From an unicellular cyanobacterium SU2 (GTDB lineage: Bacteria > Cyanobacteriota > Cyanobacteriia > Cyanobacteriales > Microcystaceae): a stretch of DNA of 64,000 nucleotides. The translations under genes and the position numbers were made by a program. Numbering within the stretch: the stretch's first letter is position 1; every line of letters starts with the position of its first letter. The notes beneath the pieces were generated by a model, which ran no database searches, was not told the origin of the DNA, and saw nothing but the letters and a program-made list of their open reading frames with translations. Below, in pieces: positions 1-6,668 of the stretch. The stretch covers positions 310,001 through 374,000 of the forward strand of contig NEED01000049.1 in NCBI GenBank assembly GCA_002110465.1, written 5' to 3'.

Positions 1-2
1 GC

Positions 3-545
3 TATCCGGGGTTACACGCCCTAGGATTACATCGTATTTCCCATTGGCTGTGGCATTATCAAGTGCCGTTTCTACCACGTTTTGTGTCCCATTTAGGACG
101 GTTTTTCACGGGGATTGAAATTCATCCAGGGGCAACCCTTGGCCAAGGAATCTTTATCGATCACGGAATGGGGGTAGTGATCGGAGAAACCGCTATTATT
201 GGAGATTATTGTCTAATTTATCAAAATGTTACCCTTGGCGGCACGGGGAAAGAACTCGGTAAACGCCATCCTACCCTTGGGAACAATGTGGTAGTAGGAG
301 CCGGAGCTAAAGTTTTAGGCAATATTGCTATTGGTGATCACGTTCGTATTGGGGCTGGTTCGATCGTTTTAACCGATGTCCCTAACGATTGTACCGTCGT
401 GGGCGTGCCAGGTCGAATTATTTCCCGTAGTGGCCGTGGTTGTCCCCTAGAACACGGCAAGTTGCCCGATGTGGAAGCTCAAGTAATTCGTTCTTTATTG
501 GACCGAATTGAGCAATTGGAACAAAAGATACAAAACCTATCCTAA
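3..545 (+). CDS. cysE: serine O-acetyltransferase, nif-cluster type (NifP/CysE), 5' end missing
   Basis: Makes O-acetylserine from serine and acetyl-CoA, the precursor of cysteine; in nif clusters this paralogue (nifP) is thought to raise cysteine supply for Fe-S cluster assembly. The reading frame is open to the left window edge ([20 protein letters not shown] precedes the first candidate GTG at 63), and that stretch is typical CysE sequence, so the true start lies outside the window. Visible are the left-handed beta-helix hexapeptide repeats, the catalytic region around HPGATLGQG and [10 protein letters not shown], and the C-terminal GVPGRI segment. The nearness of nifV, nifZ and nifT on the same strand supports the nif assignment; a housekeeping CysE cannot be fully excluded. 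Confidence 0.93.
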   Translation, partial: YPGLHALGLHRISHWLWHYQVPFLPRFVSHLGRFFTGIEIHPGATLGQGIFIDHGMGVVIGETAIIGDYCLIYQNVTLGGTGKELGKRHPTLGNNVVVGAGAKVLGNIAIGDHVRIGAGSIVLTDVPNDCTVVGVPGRIISRSGRGCPLEHGKLPDVEAQVIRSLLDRIEQLEQKIQNLS

Positions 546-560
546 CTCTGCCTTACCATT

Positions 561-839
561 ATGATTAGACCATCTCGTCCCGATGCGTTAATCAGCCAAG
601 TTGCAAAAGTTTCTCGAAGTGAACGCTGGTTGATCCACCGTCGCCTTGAAGAATTAATGATCCCCTGTTGGTGTCCCGATGATGGGTCATTGTGGGTGGA
701 GATTGAACATGGTATTGATGCCATTCTTTTACGCAGCACTGTTTATCAAGCGATCGCCTCTCGTCAAGAACTGGTAGACTGGCTTGATCGTTGCTGGGAG
801 TCGGCGGATATTCTTTCGACCCAATTCTACAATAGTTGA
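561..839 (+). CDS. conserved cyanobacterial small protein, Asr1405/Asl0597-like
   Basis: A 92-residue soluble protein of unknown function. It starts 15 bases after cysE and is probably cotranscribed in the nif tail. The N-terminal half (SRSERWLIHRRLEELMIPC) is basic and helical; the C-terminal half is more acidic and ends in a Trp-rich helix (VDWLDRCWESADIL). It resembles small cyanobacterial proteins annotated as Asr1405/Asl0597 family, from memory only. There is no clear Shine-Dalgarno before the ATG. No enzymatic motif is visible. The operon position makes a nitrogen-fixation accessory role possible but unproven. Confidence 0.7.
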   Translation: MIRPSRPDALISQVAKVSRSERWLIHRRLEELMIPCWCPDDGSLWVEIEHGIDAILLRSTVYQAIASRQELVDWLDRCWESADILSTQFYNS

Positions 840-950
840 GAAATTTTCCCCTTAAAATTTGGTTCACTCCTACTATATTTAAGTCTTTTCCATTGCCCAT
901 AGTCTTAAGTTTTAGTCGCTGACCACGCAATTATCAATCTCAGTGCTGTC

Positions 951-1175
951 ATGGAAAATCATTCAATGTCTACGGAATTCACTCAATTTTTACAACAGGA
1001 ACTCTCGGTTTCCTCCGATGACCTAGCGGTTGTTTTAAATAATCGTCAACAACCAGGTGATCCCATTCCCATGCTTTTGTGGCAATATGGCTTGATTTCG
1101 AGAGCGCAACTACAACGAATTTGGGATTGGCTCGATGCTCAGGTTCAATTCCAGTTTTTCCCACAAACATACTAA
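951..1175 (+). CDS. DUF2949 family small protein
   Basis: A 74-residue protein with the features of cyanobacterial DUF2949: an N-terminal helix (FTQFLQQELSVSSDDLAVVL), a GDPIPMLLWQYGLIS core, and a terminal helix rich in Trp and Gln. Function unknown. A second in-frame ATG at 966 is an equally good start, since neither has a clear ribosome binding site. It lies between the cysE-linked small gene and nifV on the same strand, so it probably belongs to the same transcript. The fold suggests a small regulatory or adaptor domain, but that is inference. Confidence 0.8.
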   Translation: MENHSMSTEFTQFLQQELSVSSDDLAVVLNNRQQPGDPIPMLLWQYGLISRAQLQRIWDWLDAQVQFQFFPQTY

Positions 1176-1210
1176 CAAGTTGTTGCCTTAAGTTATCGAG
1201 AAATTAAGCG

Positions 1211-2344
1211 ATGGACAAAATTCAGATTAATGATACGACCCTCAGAGATGGGGAACAGGCGGCTGGCATTGTTTTTACTCCTGAAGAAAAAATATCTCTA
1301 GCCAGTTTAATGGATGCTATGGGCATTCCCGAATTAGAAGTGGGAATTCCGGCCATGGGAGGGAGTGAAGCAGAAGCCATTACGGTGATCGCTCAATTAG
1401 GATTAAACGCCGCCTTATTGGGATGGAATCGGGCAGTCCGTTCGGATGTAGCTGCTTCGATCGCTTGCGGACTTAAACGAGTTCATATCTCTGTCCCGGT
1501 CTCTGACGTACAAATTCAAGCCAAGTTTAATGGCGATCGCTTTCTGGTTTTTGCCAGACTAGAAGATACTCTAAAATTTGCTTTGGATAACGGTTTATTT
1601 GTCTCTGTCGGGGCTGAAGATTCCTCTAGGGCTTCAGACGACTTTTTACTAGAAGTTGCTCAGGCAGCCCAAGAATGGGGGGCTTCGCGCTTTCGCTTTT
1701 GCGATACAGTCGGCATTCTCAATCCCGTCACCACCGCTCAAAAAGTCGGTAAGTTAGTACAAGGGTTATCTATCCCCATCGAAATGCACACTCACAATGA
1801 CTTTGGCTTAGCGACAGCTAACGCTTTAGCTGGTCTTCAGGCGGGGGCTACTTCTGTCAATACCACGGTGAATGGGTTAGGGGAACGGGCGGGGAATGCG
1901 GCTTTAGAAGAAATGATTATGGCTCTTAAGCACCTCTATCAAGTAGATTTAGGTATCAATACCCGTCGTTTGCGAGAATTATCTCAATTAGTGGTTGCTG
2001 CGTCTGGTTACACTCTTCCTCCTTGGAAGGCTGTCGTCGGGGATAATGCCTTTGCCCATGAATCAGGTATCCACGCCCACGGGGTTCTCAAAAATCCTCA
2101 AACTTATGAACCTTTTGCCCCTGAAGAAATCGGTTGGGAAAGACAACTGGTGGTGGGTAAGCATTCTGGACGACATTTAGTCGCTAATTTAGTTAGACAA
2201 CATGGCATTACTTTAAATCGTGAGGAAGCCCAATTTGTCTTAGATGCGGTGCGAACTTTGTCAGTTCAGATGAAACGAAGTTTAACAGTAGATGAATTAC
2301 TTAATTTAGTACCTAATAGGAGAATGTCTCATGGGATTATATAA
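1211..2344 (+). CDS. nifV: homocitrate synthase NifV
   Basis: Condenses acetyl-CoA with 2-oxoglutarate to homocitrate, the organic ligand of the nitrogenase FeMo cofactor. The 377-residue protein has the DRE-TIM (HMGL-like) barrel: the NDTTLRDGEQAAG signature near the N terminus, the metal-binding HTHNDFGLATAN segment near residue 195, and the GLGERAGNAALEE motif. The length matches NifV rather than the roughly 500-residue isopropylmalate synthase LeuA, because the regulatory domain is absent. The 3' end overlaps nifZ by 14 bases in another frame, indicating translational coupling. Context (nifP-like cysE, nifZ, nifT) makes NifV far more likely than a lysine-pathway homocitrate synthase. Confidence 0.96.
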   Translation: MDKIQINDTTLRDGEQAAGIVFTPEEKISLASLMDAMGIPELEVGIPAMGGSEAEAITVIAQLGLNAALLGWNRAVRSDVAASIACGLKRVHISVPVSDVQIQAKFNGDRFLVFARLEDTLKFALDNGLFVSVGAEDSSRASDDFLLEVAQAAQEWGASRFRFCDTVGILNPVTTAQKVGKLVQGLSIPIEMHTHNDFGLATANALAGLQAGATSVNTTVNGLGERAGNAALEEMIMALKHLYQVDLGINTRRLRELSQLVVAASGYTLPPWKAVVGDNAFAHESGIHAHGVLKNPQTYEPFAPEEIGWERQLVVGKHSGRHLVANLVRQHGITLNREEAQFVLDAVRTLSVQMKRSLTVDELLNLVPNRRMSHGII

Positions 2345-2642
2345 CCCTGGCGAAATCGAACTCAATGATCCTCCAGCTTTTGAAATCGAGGAAAAAGTCC
2401 GCTTACGGAAAATGATTCGTAATGATGGTACTTTTCCAGGCAAAGAAGTCGGTCAAACTTTGGCTAAAAAAGGAGAAGTTGGCTATATAGTCAGCATTGG
2501 AACCTATCTACAAAGTTATTACATCTATGCGGTGCATTTTATTGATAGTGGCTTTGTCGTAGGGTGTCGCCGCAAGGAATTAGAATCAGCCGAAGATCCT
2601 GAAGTCCTCGAACATCGCAAGGCGGAAATGAGTAGATATTGA
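2331..2642 (+). CDS. nifZ: NifZ, nitrogenase maturation protein
   Basis: A small protein needed for maturation of the second P-cluster of the MoFe protein in characterised diazotrophs. At 103 residues it has the usual NifZ core: an acidic N terminus leading to EKVRLRKMIRNDGTFPGKEVG, then GEVGYIVSIGTYLQSYYIYAVHF and a C-terminal CRRKELE tail. The ATG overlaps the end of nifV by 14 bases. nifT follows 115 bases downstream with its own strong ribosome binding site. Confidence 0.95.
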   Translation: MGLYNPGEIELNDPPAFEIEEKVRLRKMIRNDGTFPGKEVGQTLAKKGEVGYIVSIGTYLQSYYIYAVHFIDSGFVVGCRRKELESAEDPEVLEHRKAEMSRY

Positions 2643-2757
2643 TTAATACACTAATTGTTACAAGGAAGTCAGAATTATCAACCATTTATTAATAGTTATA
2701 ATTCGATTTTCTCCCCTAGTGTTAAATTGTTCATGTTTTACTATTAGGAGTCATTCC

Positions 2758-2958
2758 ATGAAAGTTATTTTAAGCCGTAATGATGCGGGAAATTTATCTG
2801 TCTATGTCCCTAAAAAAGACTTAGAAGAAGTTGTGGTTAATGAAACAGCCGCCGACAGTGGCAAGGTTTTAACGTTAGCTAATGGTTGGGAATTAGAATT
2901 TCCTAAACTGACTGATGATACTAAGCTACCCCAAACCATGGATGCTAAAAAGCTGTAA
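2758..2958 (+). CDS. nifT: NifT/FixU family protein
   Basis: A conserved small nif protein of poorly defined function. The start at 2758 is chosen because AGGAG lies seven bases upstream (2746-2750) and the resulting 66-residue protein begins MKVILSRNDAGNLSVYVPKK, as NifT proteins do; an in-frame upstream start at 2719 would add a Cys-rich leader not seen in the family. The family segment LTLANGWELEFP is present. It follows nifZ after a 115-base gap. Confidence 0.94.
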   Translation: MKVILSRNDAGNLSVYVPKKDLEEVVVNETAADSGKVLTLANGWELEFPKLTDDTKLPQTMDAKKL

Positions 2959-3069
2959 TTACTTTTAGTTTTTGGAGGCAGAAGTTTAAATGTCTCCCCT
3001 TATTTCCTTGGGCTGAGGGACAGTCACAGCCCTTCTCCCACTCTATTCCCTAATATTGAGGATTTAGTC

Positions 3070-3666
3070 ATGGATTCAGTGCATTACCAAACTTTATCAT
3101 TTCAATTAGAAGGTCAGTTTGTTGGATTTATCAACAAACCCAATGGCCAATTAAAGTCCCTAAGATTGATGCTTGATGGCAAGGAATTACACATCAAACT
3201 TGATAAAGGATTACGGGGTTCTTTAGGGTCTGGTTTGGCAGCTGGTGATTGGGTTCAGGTGTTAGGACAACAGAAATTCAAGGGAAATTTTAGTGAATTT
3301 AAACTCAAAGCGTTTCAGGTAAATCGATTGAGTTGTAGCCTAGAGTGTAAAGATAATAAAACCCCAAATACGTTAGGAATTTCTAGCAATCAATCATCAG
3401 GTTGTCCCAAAAAAGGCAAAATTCTCTTATGCAATAAGTCGGATTGTGCCAAAAATGGCGGTAAAGAACTTTATCAGGAACTGCAAAAAACGATTTGTCG
3501 TTTAGGGCTAGAAAAGTCTGTCAAAATTGAAAAAACCAGTTGTCAGAAACGCTGCAAAAAGGCTCCTAATATGATTTTAATGCCTGGAAAAGAAAAATGC
3601 AGTAATCCCAAACCTAAGAGCATTGCTAACCTTCTTCGTGACCATTATTTAGAGTCTATGGACTAA
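3070..3666 (+). CDS. (2Fe-2S) ferredoxin domain-containing protein, thioredoxin-like fold
   Basis: A 198-residue protein with two parts. Residues 1-90 form a small beta-rich domain (GQFVGFINKPNGQLKSLRL through WVQVLGQQKFKG) that looks OB-like. After a Cys-containing linker, residues ~115-190 form a thioredoxin-like [2Fe-2S] ferredoxin domain: ILLCNKSDCAKNGGKELYQ supplies two cysteines, and TSCQKRCKKAPNMILMPG supplies the others. Such proteins are common at the tail of cyanobacterial nif clusters. A role as electron carrier or Fe-S sensor during nitrogen fixation is inferred from context. It starts 111 bases after nifT, and the next gene begins six bases after its stop. Confidence 0.82.
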   Translation: MDSVHYQTLSFQLEGQFVGFINKPNGQLKSLRLMLDGKELHIKLDKGLRGSLGSGLAAGDWVQVLGQQKFKGNFSEFKLKAFQVNRLSCSLECKDNKTPNTLGISSNQSSGCPKKGKILLCNKSDCAKNGGKELYQELQKTICRLGLEKSVKIEKTSCQKRCKKAPNMILMPGKEKCSNPKPKSIANLLRDHYLESMD

Positions 3667-3672
3667 AGACAA

Positions 3673-4077
3673 ATGGCTAATGTAACCTTTTACGAAAAAC
3701 CAGGTTGTATTAACAACACCAAGCAAAAAAAACTCCTCGAAAATGCAGGTCATACCCTGGAAGTTCACAACCTATTAACGACTTCTTGGACTGTTGAACA
3801 GTTACGACCTTTTTTTGGAACTCGACCAGTTCTAGAGTGGTTTAATCCTACCGCACCTAGAATTAAATCAGGGGAAATTATTCCTAATCAATTAGATGAG
3901 AAAACAGCCCTAAATTTAATGATAGCTGATCCTTTATTGATTCGTCGTCCTCTCATTCAAGTTGATGATGTTTATCGAGTTGGATTTGATGCTGAACAAA
4001 TTGAGACTTGGATTGGGTTAAATGCTTCAACTCCTGTTACTGAAGATTTAGAAACCTGTCCCAATAGTAACAAGTAA
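3673..4077 (+). CDS. nitrogenase-associated ArsC/Spx-family protein
   Basis: A 134-residue thioredoxin-fold protein of the ArsC/Spx superfamily. It has the N-terminal FYEKPGCINNTKQKKLLENAGH segment with a single active-site-like cysteine (C12) in a G-C-x-x-N context, and the LIRRPLIQVDD loop typical of ArsC-like folds. The family is known as nitrogenase-associated protein because it recurs in nif clusters. A redox or glutathione-linked role is plausible but uncharacterised here. The start lies six bases after the previous gene, so the two are cotranscribed. It is the last + strand gene of the nif block and is followed by a hairpin at 4098. Confidence 0.85.
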   Translation: MANVTFYEKPGCINNTKQKKLLENAGHTLEVHNLLTTSWTVEQLRPFFGTRPVLEWFNPTAPRIKSGEIIPNQLDEKTALNLMIADPLLIRRPLIQVDDVYRVGFDAEQIETWIGLNASTPVTEDLETCPNSNK

Positions 4078-4097
4078 TTAAGCAATTGAGTATTTTT

Positions 4098-4121
4098 AGA
4101 GGCGTTTTTAATAACGTCTCT
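4098..4121 (+). terminator. probable terminator of the nif tail operon
   Basis: AGAGGCGTT (4098-4106) pairs with AACGTCTCT (4113-4121) around a six-base loop, giving a nine-pair stem with one G-U pair in RNA. The T run after it is poor, so termination may be weak. It lies 21 bases after the last nif-linked stop. Confidence 0.5.
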
Positions 4122-4150
4122 ATTGTGATATTTATAGACAATTTTTGGTT

Positions 4151-4270
4151 TTAATGAGCAAAAAATCCTGTTAATAGTAAAGGCAACAAAATTAAAAGAC
4201 TAATAATTAAAACAGCCGTTTGGGGACTGATGGGAATTATATTTTTCTCGGTTTTATCGGGTTTTGTCAT
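4151..4270 (-). CDS. small single-span membrane peptide, 39 residues
   Basis: A short reading frame on the minus strand in the 327-base gap between the nif tail and the methyltransferase gene. It starts at ATG 4270-4268 with an excellent Shine-Dalgarno (AAGGAG, six to seven bases upstream) and ends TAA at 4151. The peptide has a charged N terminus (MTKPDKTEKNIIPISPQ) followed by one hydrophobic helix of about 20 residues (TAVLIISLLILLPLLLTGFF). It looks like a cyanobacterial small membrane protein, such as a complex-stabilising subunit, but I recognise no family. Strong ribosome binding site and clean topology argue that it is real. Confidence 0.6.
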   Translation of the reverse strand: MTKPDKTEKNIIPISPQTAVLIISLLILLPLLLTGFFAH

Positions 4271-4404
4271 CGTTAATTCTCCTTATGATGAATATTTTGG
4301 GTAAGCTTAGCTAAGTCTTATTTTAGTCGATAGTTTAGCATATTTGATACTGTAGACCGTATTTTTTATATAAAATTGCTAAGTATATACTCGAGTTGAC
4401 TATT

Positions 4405-6594
4405 TTATTGCTCTAATTTTGATAAAATTTCATTCCACTTAATTTTATGAATTGCTTGTAATTCTTGATCAACTTCTACTAAGTTTGAGTATTTATCTAG
4501 AAACTTTTCAACGGATGCAATTAATCTTAAATAATACTTTAAAGTAGGAATTGTTCCATTAATAATTACCTGACAACCATGATTCTCTCTAATATTTTTA
4601 ATTTCTTCATCTATTAATTGAGATTCGGAGTTATTAATATTCGCTGAAGAAAAAATACAATATCGTCGGGGATTAAATTTAATAATTTTATCTCTAGCAA
4701 TACGAATGATCTGTAGATCAATAGGTTTACCCTGTTTAATTTCAATCGCTTCTACTAGCTTTTTATTTTTATCTAAAACTTGAATATCTCCTGCAGTTTT
4801 TGATGTTCTATCAGATGCAGTATGACTTCCTAATGGCGTTAATTGACAAGATTTATATCTTTCTACTTCTTCTATCAATTGTTGATAGATCGCGTAAAAT
4901 GATAAAACGGGTAACTTAGACGCACCATGAGTCTTATAATTAAAATTGAAATGGTAATCTAAACAACCAACAATTGTTTTAATATCAAATTTTTCAGGAT
5001 TACTCAGTTTAACTATTTTTATTTTATTCGTTTCTGTAATTTTTCTCACTTCAGATAATAGTAATGTTAAAATATTTTCTGTTTGTTTAGGATTATTTTC
5101 AATAAAATCAATTAACTTCAGAAAAGCCTCTTTTACTTTTTTATTACTAATATTTCCGTTATAATCCAATGTATATGGATATGGCTGTTCTAAAGAACGA
5201 GTTAACCATCCACTTTCAGCCATAGCAGGAAGTCCTAATTCTTTGAGAGTGGGTGTAATATATTGAGTATCAATTGTTCTTCCTGAAAAGCCATTAGGCA
5301 AGTTTTTTTGATGATATCTAATATCTTGTTTTGGATCAATAATTTTATGGGTTAATAAGGTGATTAAAACGGTATATACTCCTTTTTGTTTCGGTGAATG
5401 TTTAGCGATTATTTTAACATAGTCTAAATACTCGACTGGGATTAATTGCTTGATATCATTAGCATTATTTGATAAATCATATACTTTTAGTAGTTGTTCT
5501 CTATGATTCATGATAGTTATTCCTGTTATTTCTAGCTGTAATATAAATTTTTTTCTATGAGAGTCGTATAAGCTATTATTAGAGACAGTATTTTTAATAG
5601 ATTGAGTGTTAAATATTTGTTCTTTTAATTGCGTCGCTAATTCTTTAAATAAGGGAATACAAATAGAATTACCAATTTGTTTATAAGCTTCTGATAGATT
5701 TTGATGAATGATAAAATCGTGAGGAAATCCCATAATTCTATAACATTCTTGAATGGTTAATTTCCGCACTGCATTTTCTTCAGGAATATAGATAAAAAAT
5801 CGTCCTGATGTTTCCTGGGATGGAATGGTAGGATGAACACCATTAATTGAATAAATTCTATTAGGTTGACGATGAACTCTAGACAAATGTTCTGTATTAG
5901 GTCTAATTCCTGTTTTCCAAATATTTTTATTACGATAACCTACGAAAATTAAACCTGATAGCTGTTTTTTGGGATTATCTATCAAGGTATATTCTTGTTT
6001 TTTTAGATATTCAAAGTTAGCAGTTTTACATAGAGAATCTCTCAGTTGAGGAATAGACTTTTGAGTTTTAAGAAGACTAAAATTAAACTTTTTATGATGA
6101 GTTCCGATAATAATAATTCTTTCTCTATGTTGAGGAACTCCAAAATCTTTAGCATTTAATAATTTATAGTCAACTAAATAACCTAAATCTTCTAACGCAT
6201 AAATTATCGTTTCTAAAGTCTTTCCTTTTTGATGATGAATTAAATGTTTAACATTTTCTAAAACAATAACAGGTGGTTGTTTGACTTCTATAATTTCACA
6301 GATATGAAAAAATAGAGTTCCTCTTGTATCTTTAAATCCTTGTTTTTTACCAGAAATACTAAAAGGTTGACAAGGAAAACCTGCGGTTAAAACATCAAAA
6401 TTTGGTAAATTACTAGGAATTATCTTCGTAATATCTTTATCGGGAATTTCCCCAAAATTATTATAATAAACCTTTTGACAAGCTTCGTTTATCTCACAAG
6501 AATAGACACATCGATATCCTACTGATTCAAAGGCTAATCTAAAACCACCGATACCAGCAAATAAATCAATAAATTTTAAAGTCTGAGTTGTCAC
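4405..6594 (-). CDS. cytosine-5 DNA methyltransferase fused to a type II restriction endonuclease
   Basis: Both activities of a restriction-modification system in one 729-residue chain. Residues 1 to ~335 are a C5 methyltransferase: motif I FIDLFAGIGGFRLAF, catalytic PCQPFS with C75, ENVKHL, the target recognition region after GYRNKNIW, and motif X QIGNSI. A ~25-residue linker leads to Met362, which begins an endonuclease-like half (MNHREQLLKVYDL). That half contains GFSGRTIDTQYITPTL and a PD-(D/E)XK pattern D603-x14-E618-x-K620 (GDIQV, then AIEIKQGK). AGGA lies nine bases before Met362, so the endonuclease could also be made separately. The gene has no HIP1 site and is AT-rich, suggesting transfer. 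Target sequence not predictable by eye. Confidence 0.88.
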   Translation of the reverse strand: MTTQTLKFIDLFAGIGGFRLAFESVGYRCVYSCEINEACQKVYYNNFGEIPDKDITKIIPSNLPNFDVLTAGFPCQPFSISGKKQGFKDTRGTLFFHICEIIEVKQPPVIVLENVKHLIHHQKGKTLETIIYALEDLGYLVDYKLLNAKDFGVPQHRERIIIIGTHHKKFNFSLLKTQKSIPQLRDSLCKTANFEYLKKQEYTLIDNPKKQLSGLIFVGYRNKNIWKTGIRPNTEHLSRVHRQPNRIYSINGVHPTIPSQETSGRFFIYIPEENAVRKLTIQECYRIMGFPHDFIIHQNLSEAYKQIGNSICIPLFKELATQLKEQIFNTQSIKNTVSNNSLYDSHRKKFILQLEITGITIMNHREQLLKVYDLSNNANDIKQLIPVEYLDYVKIIAKHSPKQKGVYTVLITLLTHKIIDPKQDIRYHQKNLPNGFSGRTIDTQYITPTLKELGLPAMAESGWLTRSLEQPYPYTLDYNGNISNKKVKEAFLKLIDFIENNPKQTENILTLLLSEVRKITETNKIKIVKLSNPEKFDIKTIVGCLDYHFNFNYKTHGASKLPVLSFYAIYQQLIEEVERYKSCQLTPLGSHTASDRTSKTAGDIQVLDKNKKLVEAIEIKQGKPIDLQIIRIARDKIIKFNPRRYCIFSSANINNSESQLIDEEIKNIRENHGCQVIINGTIPTLKYYLRLIASVEKFLDKYSNLVEVDQELQAIHKIKWNEILSKLEQ

Positions 6595-6630
6595 TATAGG
6601 TTGTTATTTGTTGTTTTAGGTCTAAAAATA

Positions 6631-6659
6631 AAGTGCGCTAACTTAATATTAACGCACTT
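6631..6659 (-). terminator. rho-independent terminator of ileS
   Basis: On the minus strand, AAGTGCGTTAA pairs with TTAGCGCACTT across a seven-base loop, and the stem is followed by TATTTTTAG. It lies just after the ileS stop and before the methyltransferase start, so it separates the two transcripts. Confidence 0.8.
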
Positions 6660-6668
6660 AAAAACTTC

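Noticed and set aside
592-930. Minus-strand 112-codon frame opposite the Asr1405-like gene
   Set aside because: Covers a plus-strand gene that fits the operon; sequence is low in protein-like character.
4405-6594. Two separate genes with a missed stop
   Set aside because: The frame is continuous through the junction in the given sequence, so it is reported as a fusion; a sequencing error remains possible and is noted.
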